Positions 16,746 through 26,524 are shown, numbered from the stretch's first letter. The stretch is DNA of 64,000 bases from Streptomyces capitiformicae (GCF_002214185.1 NZ_CP022161.1:7075486-7139485); one strand, 5' to 3'. A program made the numbers and translations. Notes: generated from the sequence alone by a model not told the origin.

Positions 16746-19700
16746 GTGCGGGGCTACGAACGCCAGGAGCGAGAGCCGGCGGCTGACGTCGACCACCTCT
16801 CTCGGTTCGAGGCCGAGATGGAGCGGCTGAAGACCGAGCGGGAAAAGGCGATCCAGCACGCCGAGGACCTCGGCTACCAGGTCGAGGTGCTGCGCGCCAA
16901 GCTGCACGAGGCGCGCCGCACCCTCATGTCCCGGCCCGCCTACGACGGCGGCGACCTCGGGTACCAGGCCGAGCAGATGCTCCGCCAGGCCCAGATGCAG
17001 GCCGACCAGCTGCGCGCCGACGCCGAGCGGGAGCTGAGCCAGGCCCGGGCGCAGACCCAGCGGATCCTCCAGGAGCACGCCGAGCAGGCCGCGCGCCTCC
17101 AGGCGGAGCTGCACCAGGAGGCCGTCACCCGCCGCCAGCAGCTCGACCAGGAGCTGTCCGAGCGCCGTCAGACCGTCGAGTCACACGTCAACGAGAACGT
17201 GGCGTGGGCCGAGCAGCTGCGCGCCCGCTCCGAGCAGCAGGCCCGCCGGCTCGTCGACGAGTCGCGTGCCGAGGCCGAGCAGGCGCTGGCCGCCGCCCGC
17301 GCCGAGGCCGAGCGGCTCGTCAATGAGGCCAGGCAGCGGCTCCAGAGCGACGCCGACGCGGCGCGCGGCGAGGCCGACCAGATTCTGCGCCGGGCCCGCG
17401 CCGAGGCCGAGCGGCTGCTCAACGCGGCGTCGACGCAGGCTCAGGAGGCCACCGAGCACGCCGAGCAGCTGCGCTCCTCCTCCGCCACCGAGTCCGACGC
17501 CGCCCGCCGCCAGGCCTCCGAGCTGAGCCGGGCCGCCGAGCAGCGCATCGCGGAGGCCGAGGCGGCGCTGCGCGAGGCCCGCACGGAGGCCGAGAAGCTG
17601 GTCACCGAGGCGAAGGAGAGCGCGGCCAAGGCCCTCTCCAGCGCCGAGTCGACCAACGAGCAGCGCACCCGTACGGCGAAAGAGCAGGTCGCCCGGCTGG
17701 TCGAGGAGGCCACGAAGGAGGCCGAGGCCACCAAGGCGGCCGCCGAGGAAGCCGTCGCGGACGCCAAGGCGGAGGCCGAGAAGATCGTCGCCGAGGCCTC
17801 CGAGAAGGCCCGCTCGATCACCGCCGAGGAGTCCGCCTCCCAGCTCGCCAAGACGGCCAAGACCGCCGAGGACGTGCTGAACAAAGCGTCCGAGGACGCC
17901 CGGAACACCACCAAGGCCGCCGCTGAGGAGGCCGAGCGGATCCGCGCGGAGGCGGAGGCCGAGGCGGACCGGTTGCGCGCCGAGGCGCACGACCTCGCCG
18001 AGCAGCTCAAGGGCGCGGCGAAGGACGACACCGAGGAGTACCGCGCCAAGACGGTCGAGCTGCAGGAGGAGGCGCGCCGGCTGCGCGGCGAGGCCGAGCA
18101 GCTGCGGGCCGACGCGGTCGCCGAGGGCGAGCGGATCCGCGCCGAGGCCCGGCGCGAGGCCGTCCAGCAGATCGAGGAAGGCGCCAAGACCGCCGAGGAA
18201 CTGCTCGCCAAGGCGCGCACGGACGCCGACGAGCTGCGCCAGACGGCCACGGCGGACAGCGAGAAGGTCCGCACGGAGGCCATCGAACGTGCTTCGACGC
18301 TGCGCCGTCAGGCCGAGGAGACCCTGGAGCGCACCCGCAAGGAGGCGGAGCGGCACCGCGCCGAGGTCATCGAGCAGTCGGACGAGCTGAAGGCCGAGGC
18401 CGAGCGGGCCGCCCGCGAGCTGCGCGAGGAGACCGAGCGCGGCGTCGAGGCCCGCAAGGCGGAGGCCGCCGAGGAGCTGTCCCGGCTGCAGACCGAGGCC
18501 GAGGCACGGCTCGCCTCCGCCGAGGAGGCGCTCGCCGACGCCCGTGGGGAGGCCGAGCGGATCCGCCGCGAGGCCACCGAGGAGACCGACCGGCTGCGTT
18601 CCGAGGCCGCCGAGCGTATTCGTACGCTCCAGGCGCAGGCCGAGGCCGAGGCCCAGCGGCTGCGCGACGAGGCCGCGTCCGACGCGTCCGCGTCCCGCGC
18701 CGAGGGCGAGGCCATCGCCGTACGGCTGCGGTCGGAGGCCGCTTCCGAAGCCGAGCGGCTGAAGTCGGAGGCGCAGGACACCGCCGACCGGGTACGGGCG
18801 GAGGCGCAGGCCGCGGCCGAGCGGCTCGCCACGGAGGCCTCTCAGGCGCTGGCCGCCGCGCAGGAGGAGGCGGCCCGGCGCCGCCGCGAGGCCGAGGAGC
18901 TTCTCGGCGCCGCCCGGCAGGAGGCCGGCCAGGAGCGGCAGCGGGCCCGCGAGCAGAGCGAGGAGCTGCTGGCCTCGGCGCGTACACGCGTGGAGGAGGC
19001 CCAGGCCGAGGCCGTACGCCTGGTCGAGGAGGCCGAGCGGCGCGCCATGGAGATGGTGTCGGCCGCCGAGCTCCACGCCCAGCAGGTACGGGACTCCGTG
19101 GCCGGGCTGCACGAGCAGGCCCAGGAGGAGATCGCCGGGCTGCGCAACGCCGCCGATCACGCGGCGGAGCGTACGCGCCGGGAGGCCGAGGAGGAGGCGG
19201 ACCGGGTCCGCGCCGACGCCTACGCGGAGCGGGAGCGGGCCACCGAGGACGCCAACCGGGTACGCCGGGAGGCCCGGGACGAGGCGGACGCCGCCAAGGC
19301 GCTCGCGGAGCGCACCGTCGCGGAGGCCCTCGCCGAGGCGGACCGGATCCGTTCGGACGTCGCCGAGCACGCCCAGCGGGTGCGTACGGAGGCGTCGGAC
19401 ACCATCGCGCGGGCCGACCAGGACGCGTCGCGCACCCGGGCCGAGGCCCGCGAGGACGCCAACCGCATCCGGTCGGACGCGGCCACCCAGGCCGACACCC
19501 TCATCACCGAGGTCACGGCCGAGGCCGAGCGGCTGACGCGGGAGACCAACGAGGAGGCCGAGCGGGTACGGGCCGAGTCCGTCGCCAAGGCCGACCAGCT
19601 GATCGCCGAGGCCACCGACGACGCCGAGCGGCTGCGCGCCGAGGCCGCCGAGACGGTGGGCTCCGCGCAGCAGCACGCCGAGCGGGTACGAGCCGACGCA

Positions 19701-20594
19701 GAGCGGGCCCGGGCCGAGGCGGAGGCCGAGGCCGACCGGCTCATGTCGCACGCCCGTGAGGAGGCCGACCGCACCCTCGACGAGGCCCGCAAGGACGCCA
19801 ACAAGCGGCGCTCCGAGGCCGCCGAGCAGGTCGACAAGCTCATCACGGAGACGACGGCCGAGGCCGACAAGCTCCTCACCGAGGCTCAGTCGCAGGCCCA
19901 GAAGACCACCGCGGACGCCGAGGCGCAGGCCGACTCCATGGTCGGCGCGGCCCGCAAGGAGGCCGACCGGCTGGTCTCCGAGGCGACCGTCGAGGGCAAC
20001 TCCACGGTGGAGAAGGCCCGTACGGACGCCGACGAGCTGCTGGTCGGCGCGCGCCGGGACGCCACTGCCATAAGGGAGCGGGCGGAGGAGCTGCGCGACC
20101 GGATCACGTCCGAGATCGAGGCACTGCACGAGCGGGCCCGCCGTGAGGCCGCCGAGACGATGAGGTCGACCGGCGACCGCTGCGACGCGCTCATCAAGGC
20201 CGCCGAGGAACAGCTTCAGAAGGCGCAGGCAAAGGCCAAGGAGATCGTTTCCGAGGCCAACTCCGAGGCCGGCAAGGTCCGTATCGCGGCGGTGAAGAAG
20301 GCCGAGGGTCTCCTCAAGGAGGCCGAGCAGAAGAAGTCCACGCTCATCCGCGAGGCGGAGGAACTCAAGGCCGAGGCGATCCGTGAAGCCCGCCGTACGG
20401 TCGAGGAGGGCAAGCGCGAACTCGAGGTGCTGGTCCGTCGCCGCGAGGACATCAATGCGGAGATTTCCCGTGTCCAGGACGTCCTGGAGGCGTTGGAGTC
20501 TTTTGAGGCCCCGTCGAGCGGCAAGGACGGTGGAGTCAAGGCGGGTGCCGCCGCGGGTGCGACTCGTTCGGGTGGCAAGTCGTCAGACAGCTAG
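16746..20594 (+). CDS. scy: Scy, polarity-determining coiled-coil scaffold
   Basis: About 1,282 residues, nearly all predicted coiled coil: endless Ala/Glu/Arg-rich repeats such as AEAERLVNEARQRLQSDADA and EAERIRAEAEAEADRLRAEA. The first residues (VRGYERQEREPAADVDHLSRFEAEMERLKTEREKAIQ, given in part) match the conserved start of Streptomyces Scy. Scy assembles with DivIVA and FilP at the hyphal tip and marks new tips. A GTG at 16,746 is taken as the start; a TTG at 16,716 with a GGAGAAGG site is an alternative that adds ten residues. The repeats give strong shadow frames on the opposite strand (for example 17,181-20,129) that I do not count as genes. filP follows after 245 bp. Confidence 0.93.
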   Translation: MRGYERQEREPAADVDHLSRFEAEMERLKTEREKAIQHAEDLGYQVEVLRAKLHEARRTLMSRPAYDGGDLGYQAEQMLRQAQMQADQLRADAERELSQARAQTQRILQEHAEQAARLQAELHQEAVTRRQQLDQELSERRQTVESHVNENVAWAEQLRARSEQQARRLVDESRAEAEQALAAARAEAERLVNEARQRLQSDADAARGEADQILRRARAEAERLLNAASTQAQEATEHAEQLRSSSATESDAARRQASELSRAAEQRIAEAEAALREARTEAEKLVTEAKESAAKALSSAESTNEQRTRTAKEQVARLVEEATKEAEATKAAAEEAVADAKAEAEKIVAEASEKARSITAEESASQLAKTAKTAEDVLNKASEDARNTTKAAAEEAERIRAEAEAEADRLRAEAHDLAEQLKGAAKDDTEEYRAKTVELQEEARRLRGEAEQLRADAVAEGERIRAEARREAVQQIEEGAKTAEELLAKARTDADELRQTATADSEKVRTEAIERASTLRRQAEETLERTRKEAERHRAEVIEQSDELKAEAERAARELREETERGVEARKAEAAEELSRLQTEAEARLASAEEALADARGEAERIRREATEETDRLRSEAAERIRTLQAQAEAEAQRLRDEAASDASASRAEGEAIAVRLRSEAASEAERLKSEAQDTADRVRAEAQAAAERLATEASQALAAAQEEAARRRREAEELLGAARQEAGQERQRAREQSEELLASARTRVEEAQAEAVRLVEEAERRAMEMVSAAELHAQQVRDSVAGLHEQAQEEIAGLRNAADHAAERTRREAEEEADRVRADAYAERERATEDANRVRREARDEADAAKALAERTVAEALAEADRIRSDVAEHAQRVRTEASDTIARADQDASRTRAEAREDANRIRSDAATQADTLITEVTAEAERLTRETNEEAERVRAESVAKADQLIAEATDDAERLRAEAAETVGSAQQHAERVRADAERARAEAEAEADRLMSHAREEADRTLDEARKDANKRRSEAAEQVDKLITETTAEADKLLTEAQSQAQKTTADAEAQADSMVGAARKEADRLVSEATVEGNSTVEKARTDADELLVGARRDATAIRERAEELRDRITSEIEALHERARREAAETMRSTGDRCDALIKAAEEQLQKAQAKAKEIVSEANSEAGKVRIAAVKKAEGLLKEAEQKKSTLIREAEELKAEAIREARRTVEEGKRELEVLVRRREDINAEISRVQDVLEALESFEAPSSGKDGGVKAGAAAGATRSGGKSSDS

Positions 20595-20689
20595 CGGAGT
20601 CGAGGCGTCGCGGGTACCTTCCGCGCCGCCGTAGGCACCAGAGACACCAATGGACACCAATTTGTGTTCTTCCTGTGCTTGCCAGGGCC

Positions 20690-20713
20690 TTGTTGCAAAG
20701 TTTCTGGCAACAA
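20690..20713. promoter_or_regulatory. Inverted repeat in the filP promoter region
   Basis: TTGTTGC and GCAACAA flank a 10-base spacer, 127 bp upstream of filP, in AT-richer sequence. It is a candidate operator. No obvious terminator for scy is seen in this gap. Confidence 0.4.
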
Positions 20714-20839
20714 TTCCGATGGTCGGCCACCAAAAGGGGTGTCATTCTCCAGATCAAACGTGCATCTGCTCGATGACACGCCGCTTCGCCCCCTAGGATT
20801 CCACCTATCACCTCACCGGTCTCATTCGACAGGAACCCC

Positions 20840-21778
20840 ATGAGCGACACTTCCCCCTACGGCTTCGAGCTTGTGCGGCGTGGATACGACCGCGCTCAGG
20901 TGGACGAACGTATCTCCAAGCTCGTCTCCGACCGTGACTCCGCTCTCTCCCGCATCACCGCTCTCGAAAAGCGCATCGAGGAGCTCCACCTCGAGACGCA
21001 GAACGCCCAGGCCGCGGTCACCGACGCCGAGCCGTCCTACGCCGGTCTCGGTGCCCGCGTCGAGAAGATCCTCCGTCTCGCCGAGGAGGAGGCGAAGGAC
21101 CTGCGCGAGGAGGCCCGGCGCGCGGCCGAGCAGCACCGCGAGCTCGCCGAGTCCGCGGCCCAGCAGGTCCGCAACGACGCCGAGTCGTTCGCGGCGGAGC
21201 GCAAGGCCAAGGCCGAGGACGAGGGCGTCCGGATCGTCGAGAAGGCCAAGAGCGACGCGTCCCAGCTGCGTGCCGAGGCGCAGAAGGACGCGCAGTCCAA
21301 GCGCGAGGAGGCGGACGCCCTCTTCGAGGAGACCCGCGCGAAGGCCGCGCAGGCCGCCGCCGACTTCGAGACGAACCTCGCCAAGCGGCGCGAGCAGTCC
21401 GAGCGCGACCTGGCCTCGCGTCAGCAGAAGGCCGAGAAGCGGCTCGCCGAGATCGAGCACCGGGCGGAGCAGCTCCGTCTGGAGGCGGAGAAGCTGCGCA
21501 CCGACGCCGAGCGCCGTGCCCGCCAGACGGTGGAGACCGCGCAGCGTCAGGCCGAGGACATCGTCGCGGACGCGAACGCCAAGGCGGACCGGATCCGCTC
21601 GGAATCCGAGCGGGAGCTGGCGGCTCTCACGAACCGCCGCGACTCCATCAACGCCCAGCTGACCAACGTCCGCGAGATGCTGGCGACGCTGACGGGTGCC
21701 GCTGTGGCCGCCGCCGGCACCCCGGCCACGGACGACGAGCCGATCTCTCGTGGCGTCCCGGCCCAGCAGTCCCGGTAA
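20840..21778 (+). CDS. filP: FilP, coiled-coil cytoskeletal protein
   Basis: 312-residue intermediate-filament-like protein that gathers behind the hyphal tip and gives the cell stiffness, interacting with DivIVA and Scy. The N-terminus SPYGFELVRRGYDRAQVDERI resembles the membrane-binding start of DivIVA-family proteins. It is followed by a long coiled coil (about 30-290) and a short Ala/Pro-rich tail. Length and scy-filP order match S. coelicolor SCO5397-SCO5396. The ATG is preceded by a weak CAGGAA site. Confidence 0.93.
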   Translation: MSDTSPYGFELVRRGYDRAQVDERISKLVSDRDSALSRITALEKRIEELHLETQNAQAAVTDAEPSYAGLGARVEKILRLAEEEAKDLREEARRAAEQHRELAESAAQQVRNDAESFAAERKAKAEDEGVRIVEKAKSDASQLRAEAQKDAQSKREEADALFEETRAKAAQAAADFETNLAKRREQSERDLASRQQKAEKRLAEIEHRAEQLRLEAEKLRTDAERRARQTVETAQRQAEDIVADANAKADRIRSESERELAALTNRRDSINAQLTNVREMLATLTGAAVAAAGTPATDDEPISRGVPAQQSR

Positions 21779-21814
21779 CACGACCGCCTGACGGCACCAG
21801 CCAAGGGTTGTTCA

Positions 21815-21846
21815 GGGCCCGCGTCTCCTTCGGGGGGTGCGGGCCC
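21815..21846 (+). terminator. Hairpin terminator after filP
   Basis: GGGCCCGC and GCGGGCCC pair across a 16-base loop, starting 36 bp after the filP stop codon. Confidence 0.6.
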
Positions 21847-21922
21847 TTCGGCGTGTTCGGGTGGGATTTTGAGTGCCTGACAGCTCGGAACATCTGCGGT
21901 ACGGCGACTGCGGGTTGTTCGT

Positions 21923-21950
21923 GGTCGCTCGCGCAGTTCCCCGCGCCCCT
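21923..21950 (-). repeat. Dispersed 28-bp Streptomyces intergenic repeat, copy 4
   Basis: GGTCGCTCGCGCAGTTCCCC and the following eight bases differ by one base from the arm at 13,436. It lies between filP and the ABC transporter operon. Confidence 0.7.
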
Positions 21951-21997
21951 TCGGGGCCCGGGTGGCAGGCACTCCGCCCCCGTCCTAGCGTGGCCGC

Positions 21998-22948
21998 ATG
22001 ATCGAGGTCGAGGGGCTTACCAAGCGGTATGGCGAGAAGGTGGCGGTCAATGAGCTGAGTTTTGCCGTGCGGCCGGGGATCGTCACCGGGTTTCTCGGGC
22101 CGAACGGGGCCGGTAAGTCGACGACGATGCGGATGATTCTGGGGCTGGACCGGCCCACGGCCGGGGACGTGCGGATCGATGGGATGCATTACGACGGGCT
22201 GAGGGACCCGTTGAAGTACATCGGGGCCCTGCTAGATGCCACGGCCGTGCACGGGGGGCGTAGCGCCTTCAATCACCTTCTCTGCCTCGCTCAGAGCAAT
22301 GGAATCCCCAAGGCCCGGGTGCACGAGGTGCTGGACACTGTCGGGCTGACACCGGTCGCCCGTAAGAAGGCCAAGGGGTTCTCGCTGGGGATGGGGCAGC
22401 GGCTCGGTATCGCGGGGGCGTTGCTCGGGGATCCGCGGATCCTGATGTTCGACGAGCCGGTGAACGGGCTGGATCCTGAAGGGATCCATTGGATCCGCAA
22501 TGTGATGAAGTCCCTCGCCGCCCAGGGGCGGACCGTGTTCGTCTCGTCCCATCTGATGAGCGAGATGGCACTGACCGCCGATCATCTCGTCGTCATCGGG
22601 CAAGGGCGGCTCCTCGCCGACACCTCCATGGCCGACTTCATCCAGCGGAACTCACGGTCGTACGTACGGATTCGTACCCCGCAGCGCGAGCGGCTGTTCG
22701 ACGTGCTGTACGAGGCCGGCGTCACCGTCGTCGAGACGGGCGGCGGGGCTCTCGAGGTGGACGGCGGGAAGCCGGAGCGGATCGGGGAGCTGGCGGCGCG
22801 GCACCAGATCGTGCTGCATGAACTGAGTCCGCGGCAGGCCTCGCTGGAGGAGGCGTTCATGCGGCTGACGGCCGAGTCGGTGGAGTACCACGCGCATGCG
22901 GAGACACCGCCGAACGAGTGGGGCGACGGCTGGAAGAGGGAGGGCTGA
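21998..22948 (+). CDS. ABC transporter ATP-binding protein (ABC-2 export type)
   Basis: 316-residue nucleotide-binding subunit. Walker A is GPNGAGKST, the signature region FSLGMGQRLGIAGALLG, and Walker B ILMFDEPVNGLDPEG. The C-terminal extension (LSPRQASLEEAFMRLT) is typical of exporters in the bacitracin/daunorubicin-resistance class. The permease gene follows after 2 bp. The substrate is unknown. A paralogous pair follows at 23,848-25,937, with the same order and closely similar blocks. Confidence 0.88.
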   Translation: MIEVEGLTKRYGEKVAVNELSFAVRPGIVTGFLGPNGAGKSTTMRMILGLDRPTAGDVRIDGMHYDGLRDPLKYIGALLDATAVHGGRSAFNHLLCLAQSNGIPKARVHEVLDTVGLTPVARKKAKGFSLGMGQRLGIAGALLGDPRILMFDEPVNGLDPEGIHWIRNVMKSLAAQGRTVFVSSHLMSEMALTADHLVVIGQGRLLADTSMADFIQRNSRSYVRIRTPQRERLFDVLYEAGVTVVETGGGALEVDGGKPERIGELAARHQIVLHELSPRQASLEEAFMRLTAESVEYHAHAETPPNEWGDGWKREG

Positions 22949-22950
22949 GG

Positions 22951-23721
22951 ATGGCCGCTGCCCAGGTCGTCCGGTCCGAGTGGACCAAGATCCGGTCGGT
23001 GGCGTCCACGGTGTGGACGCTGTCGCTGGTCGTGGTCGTCACGGTCGCGCTCGGTGTGCTGATCTCCCTGCTGTCGAAGCAGGAGTTCGACAGTCTGAGC
23101 GCCGAGGACAGGCTCTCCTTCGACCCGACATTCATCAGCTTCGCCGGGATGAGCCTGGGTCAGCTGGCGATGATCGTGTTCGGAGTGCTGGTCGTGTCGA
23201 ACGAGTACAGCACCGGCATGATCCGTACGTCGCTGGCCGCTGTGCCCCAGCGGGGCACCTTTCTGTTCGGCAAGATCGCGGTGGCCACCGCGCTCGCCTT
23301 CGTGGTCGGGCTGGTGACCAGCTTCGCGGCGTTCTTCCTGGGGCAGGCGATGCTCGGCGAGCACCGGGCCGAGATCGGCGATCCGGGCGTGCTGCGCGCG
23401 GTCATGGGCGGCGGGCTCTATATGACCCTCATCGCGATGTTCTCGATGGGTGTCGCCGCGATGCTGCGTTCGCCGATGCTGTCGCTGGGCATCCTGATGC
23501 CGTTCTTCTTCCTGATCTCCAACATCCTGGGGAATGTCGACGCCACCGAGAAGATCGGGCGTTATCTGCCCGACCAGGCCGGCAGCAGGATCATGCAGGT
23601 GGTCACCCCGGTGGACGACGACACCCCGTACGGTCCCTGGGGCGGTCTCGCGATCATGACGCTGTGGGTGGTGGCGGCGCTGCTCGGCGGTTATCTGGTC
23701 CTGAAAAGGCGTGACGCGTGA
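22951..23721 (+). CDS. ABC-2 type transporter permease
   Basis: 256-residue membrane subunit with six predicted helices. It begins MAAAQVVRSEWTKIRSVAST, the common start of Streptomyces ABC-2 permeases, and contains NEYSTGMIRTSLAAVPQRG. It is translated from an ATG 2 bp after the ATPase stop with GAGG just upstream. It would form the channel for the ATPase at 21,998. The substrate is unknown. Confidence 0.85.
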   Translation: MAAAQVVRSEWTKIRSVASTVWTLSLVVVVTVALGVLISLLSKQEFDSLSAEDRLSFDPTFISFAGMSLGQLAMIVFGVLVVSNEYSTGMIRTSLAAVPQRGTFLFGKIAVATALAFVVGLVTSFAAFFLGQAMLGEHRAEIGDPGVLRAVMGGGLYMTLIAMFSMGVAAMLRSPMLSLGILMPFFFLISNILGNVDATEKIGRYLPDQAGSRIMQVVTPVDDDTPYGPWGGLAIMTLWVVAALLGGYLVLKRRDA

Positions 23722-23847
23722 CCTGCGCGCTCTTACTTTCCCTTGGGCGGAACCGTCAACGCCCCGATAAGCTCCTAATCCTTACGGGGGCGTGCGCCCC
23801 GACGTCCTGAGACGCAGACGTTCTGAAACGTTCGATGGGTGCGGAGC

Positions 23848-25071
23848 ATGATCGAGGCAGTCGGCCTGACCAAGCGCTACGGCGCCAAGACGGCCGTGTA
23901 CAACCTTTCCTTCCAGGTGCGGCCGGGGGCCGTCACCGGTTTCCTCGGGCCCAACGGCTCGGGCAAGTCGACGACGATGCGCATGATCCTCGGCCTGGAC
24001 AACCCCACCTCCGGGCAGGTGACGATCGGCGGCTACCCGTACCGCAAGCTGCCGAACGCGGCCCGCCAGGTCGGTGCCCTGCTCGACGCCAAGGCCGTGC
24101 ACGGCGGCCGGCACGCCCGGAACCATCTGCTGTCCCTGGCGCAGCTGTCGGGCATCCCGGCCCGCCGGGTGGACGAGGTGCTCGGCGTCGTCGGTCTCCA
24201 GGACGTGGCGAAGAAGCGCTCCAAGGGCTTCTCGCTCGGCATGGGCCAGCGGCTCGGTATCGCCGCCGCCCTGCTCGGCGACCCCCAGGTGCTGCTCTTC
24301 GACGAGCCGGTCAACGGCCTCGACCCCGAGGGCATCCTCTGGGTGCGCAACCTGATGAAGGCGCTCGCCGCGGAGGGCCGTACGGTCTTCGTGTCCTCGC
24401 ACCTGATGAGCGAGATGGCGCTGACCGCCGACCACCTCATCGTGATCGGGCGCGGGCAACTGCTCTCCGACATGAGCGTGAAGGACTTCATCTCGGCGAA
24501 CTCCGCCGACTTCGCACGCGTACGGACGCCGGACACCGAGCCGCAGGCGCGCGAGAAGCTGACCGCCGCGCTGACCGAGGCCGGGGGCCAGGTGCTGCCC
24601 GAGCAGGACGGCGCGCTGCGCGTCACCGGTCTGCCGCTGCCCCGCATCAGCGACCTCGCGCACGGCGCCGACGTACGGCTGTGGGAGCTGTCGCCGCACC
24701 AGGCCTCGCTGGAGGAGGCGTACATGCGGATGACGCAGGGCGCCGTCGACTACCGCTCGACCATCGACCAGAAGGCCGGGCTCCAGCAGCCCCTGCCGCC
24801 CGGCGCGCAGCCGCCGATGCCGGTGCCGGGGCAGGGCCAGCCCGGCTGGTACGCCCCGCCGGCCCCGCAGCAGGGCGGACAGCCCTTCGCACCGCCGCAG
24901 GGCCGGCCGACCGGTCCGTACGGGGCTCCGGCTCCCGCCGCCGCACCGGCCCCCGGTCAGCCGCAGCCGAACCCGTACGCCCAGGCCGTGCCCCAGGCCC
25001 CCGCGCAGCCCGCCGCTCCTTCCGCCCCCGCGCCCGCCGCCGACCTGACGAAGTCCGAGGACGCCCGATGA
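23848..25071 (+). CDS. ABC transporter ATP-binding protein with Pro/Gln/Ala-rich C-terminal tail
   Basis: 407 residues: a standard ABC-2 ATPase (GPNGSGKST, FSLGMGQRLGIAAALLG, LLFDEPVNGLDPEG) up to about residue 300. A tail of about 100 residues rich in Pro, Gln, Ala and Gly follows (PGQGQPGWYAPPAPQQGGQP). The tail is absent from the neighbouring paralogue. The permease encoded next also starts with a Pro/Gln-rich stretch. The ATG at 23,848 gives the family-typical start MIEAVGLTKRYG; a GTG at 23,839 is possible. It overlaps the permease gene by 4 bp (ATGA). Confidence 0.87.
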   Translation: MIEAVGLTKRYGAKTAVYNLSFQVRPGAVTGFLGPNGSGKSTTMRMILGLDNPTSGQVTIGGYPYRKLPNAARQVGALLDAKAVHGGRHARNHLLSLAQLSGIPARRVDEVLGVVGLQDVAKKRSKGFSLGMGQRLGIAAALLGDPQVLLFDEPVNGLDPEGILWVRNLMKALAAEGRTVFVSSHLMSEMALTADHLIVIGRGQLLSDMSVKDFISANSADFARVRTPDTEPQAREKLTAALTEAGGQVLPEQDGALRVTGLPLPRISDLAHGADVRLWELSPHQASLEEAYMRMTQGAVDYRSTIDQKAGLQQPLPPGAQPPMPVPGQGQPGWYAPPAPQQGGQPFAPPQGRPTGPYGAPAPAAAPAPGQPQPNPYAQAVPQAPAQPAAPSAPAPAADLTKSEDAR

Positions 25072-25937
25072 GCACGCCCCAGCCGCCACTCGCCCAGCAG
25101 CAGCCGCCCGCCCCCAACTGGCAGGGGGCGCCGGGTATTTCGTACACCTCGCCGATCCCGGTGGTGCGCACCCATCTCGGGCACGCGATCGCCTCCGAGT
25201 GGACGAAGATCAAGTCCGTCCGTTCGACGATGTGGACGCTCGGCGTCTACGTCCTCCTCCTGATCAGCCTCGGTCTGCTGTTCGCCCTCGTCGCCTCCTC
25301 CACGGAGATGAACATGCAGGGTCAATCCCCGCTGGGGCTCGGTATGTTCGGGCTGATGCTCGGCAGCGTCTGCCTCATCACGCTCGGCGTGCTGACCACC
25401 GCCTCCGAGTACGGCACCGGCATGATCCGGACCACGATGACCGCGTGCCCGAGCCGCGGCCGGGTGCTGATCGCGAAGGCCCTCGTGTACTTCGTGCTGG
25501 CGTTCACCGTGACCTTGGTGACCACCGCGTTCGTCGGCTTCGTCCAGGTGACGATCCTGGAGGGCAGCAACACGGCGACGCCCACCGGTGAGGAGTGGTT
25601 CAAGGCGACGGTCGGCGTCAGCCTCTTCCTCGCGCTGTTCGGACTGCTGTCGCTGCTCGTCGGCTCGCTGATCCGGCACTCGGCGGGCGCGATCACCATC
25701 ATGCTCGGCCTGTTCCTCGCGCCGCTGGTCATCGCGATCTTCATGTTCGCCGAGTCGCTGCGGGACGTGCAGGAGTTCCTGCTCAACTACTCGATCCCGA
25801 GCCAGCTCGGCGTCTTCTACAACGCGGAGCTCGGCTCGGCCGGCCCGTCCGGCTGGGACCCGCTGTGGATCATGCTCACCATGGTCGCGGCCACGTTCGT
25901 CGGCGCGTACGCCCTGTTGGAGAAGCGGGACGTGTAA
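25068..25937 (+). CDS. ABC-2 type transporter permease with Pro/Gln-rich N-terminus
   Basis: 289 residues. About 40 residues rich in Pro and Gln (STPQPPLAQQQPPAPNWQGA) precede the usual ASEWTKIKSVRSTMWTLGVY start and six predicted membrane helices; SEYGTGMIRTTMTACPSRG is the conserved loop. It is coupled to the ATPase by an ATGA overlap. Disordered Pro/Gln-rich arms on both partners suggest they interact with each other or with a third protein, which is inference. Confidence 0.85.
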   Translation: MSTPQPPLAQQQPPAPNWQGAPGISYTSPIPVVRTHLGHAIASEWTKIKSVRSTMWTLGVYVLLLISLGLLFALVASSTEMNMQGQSPLGLGMFGLMLGSVCLITLGVLTTASEYGTGMIRTTMTACPSRGRVLIAKALVYFVLAFTVTLVTTAFVGFVQVTILEGSNTATPTGEEWFKATVGVSLFLALFGLLSLLVGSLIRHSAGAITIMLGLFLAPLVIAIFMFAESLRDVQEFLLNYSIPSQLGVFYNAELGSAGPSGWDPLWIMLTMVAATFVGAYALLEKRDV

Positions 25938-25960
25938 CCAGGGCCTGGGTTACCGGGGGT

Positions 25961-26302
25961 TCAGAATCTCGGCGCGTTACGGGACCGCTGCACCCGCGTG
26001 GTGCGGCGGTCCTTCGCGTTCCAGCAGGCCTTGTGCCAGTGCCGGCGTTCGTCCACGCCCGAGTGCTCGGGCCAGGCGACCACGTGCGGCACACCGGAGG
26101 GGATCATCTGGTCGCAGCCCGGGCAGCGGTAGGTCTTGCCCACCGCGCTCGCGCCCGCCACATGGCGCACGTTCCACTCCTCGCCCTGCCAGCGCTCGCT
26201 GGACTGCCAACCGCCGTACCGGTCCGAGCGGTCGTCCTCGGCGCTCCGGCCTGACGAACCCGACGAGCCATCGCCCTTGGGACGGTTGCGACGCGGGGAC
26301 AC
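25961..26302 (-). CDS. Small Zn-ribbon protein (often labelled ATP/GTP-binding protein)
   Basis: 113-residue conserved actinobacterial protein. A charged N-terminus (SPRRNRPKGD) is followed by GKTYRCPGCDQMIP and HVVAWPEHSGVDERRHWHKACW. Cys-X2-Cys with the later His and Cys can bind zinc. The GTG at 26,300-26,302 with a GAGGTG site upstream is preferred. No P-loop is visible, so the common name looks wrong. It converges with the permease gene. The function is unknown. Confidence 0.75.
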   Translation of the reverse strand: MSPRRNRPKGDGSSGSSGRSAEDDRSDRYGGWQSSERWQGEEWNVRHVAGASAVGKTYRCPGCDQMIPSGVPHVVAWPEHSGVDERRHWHKACWNAKDRRTTRVQRSRNAPRF

Positions 26303-26524
26303 GGGACACCTCACAGGGCTATACAGGGAGCAGGCTTGGTGTCCAGCCTACGCGGGCCCCACGGGGGTACGCGTACATCACCAAACACCTCAGATCGCCC
26401 CCCGCCCGCACCATTCTGCAGACAATCCGCAAATCTCGCCGCAAGGCCGTGTCTTGGGCACGTGTCAGACGGTTATGCCGGGTGGGGGAGCTCCCGAGTC
26501 GGAGCCGAGGAAGCAGGAAGTGCG

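Noticed and set aside
17181..20129. Very long open frame (982 codons) on the minus strand opposite scy
   Set aside because: It is a Leu/Gly-rich shadow of the Ala/Glu coiled-coil repeats in GC-rich DNA and matches no protein family.
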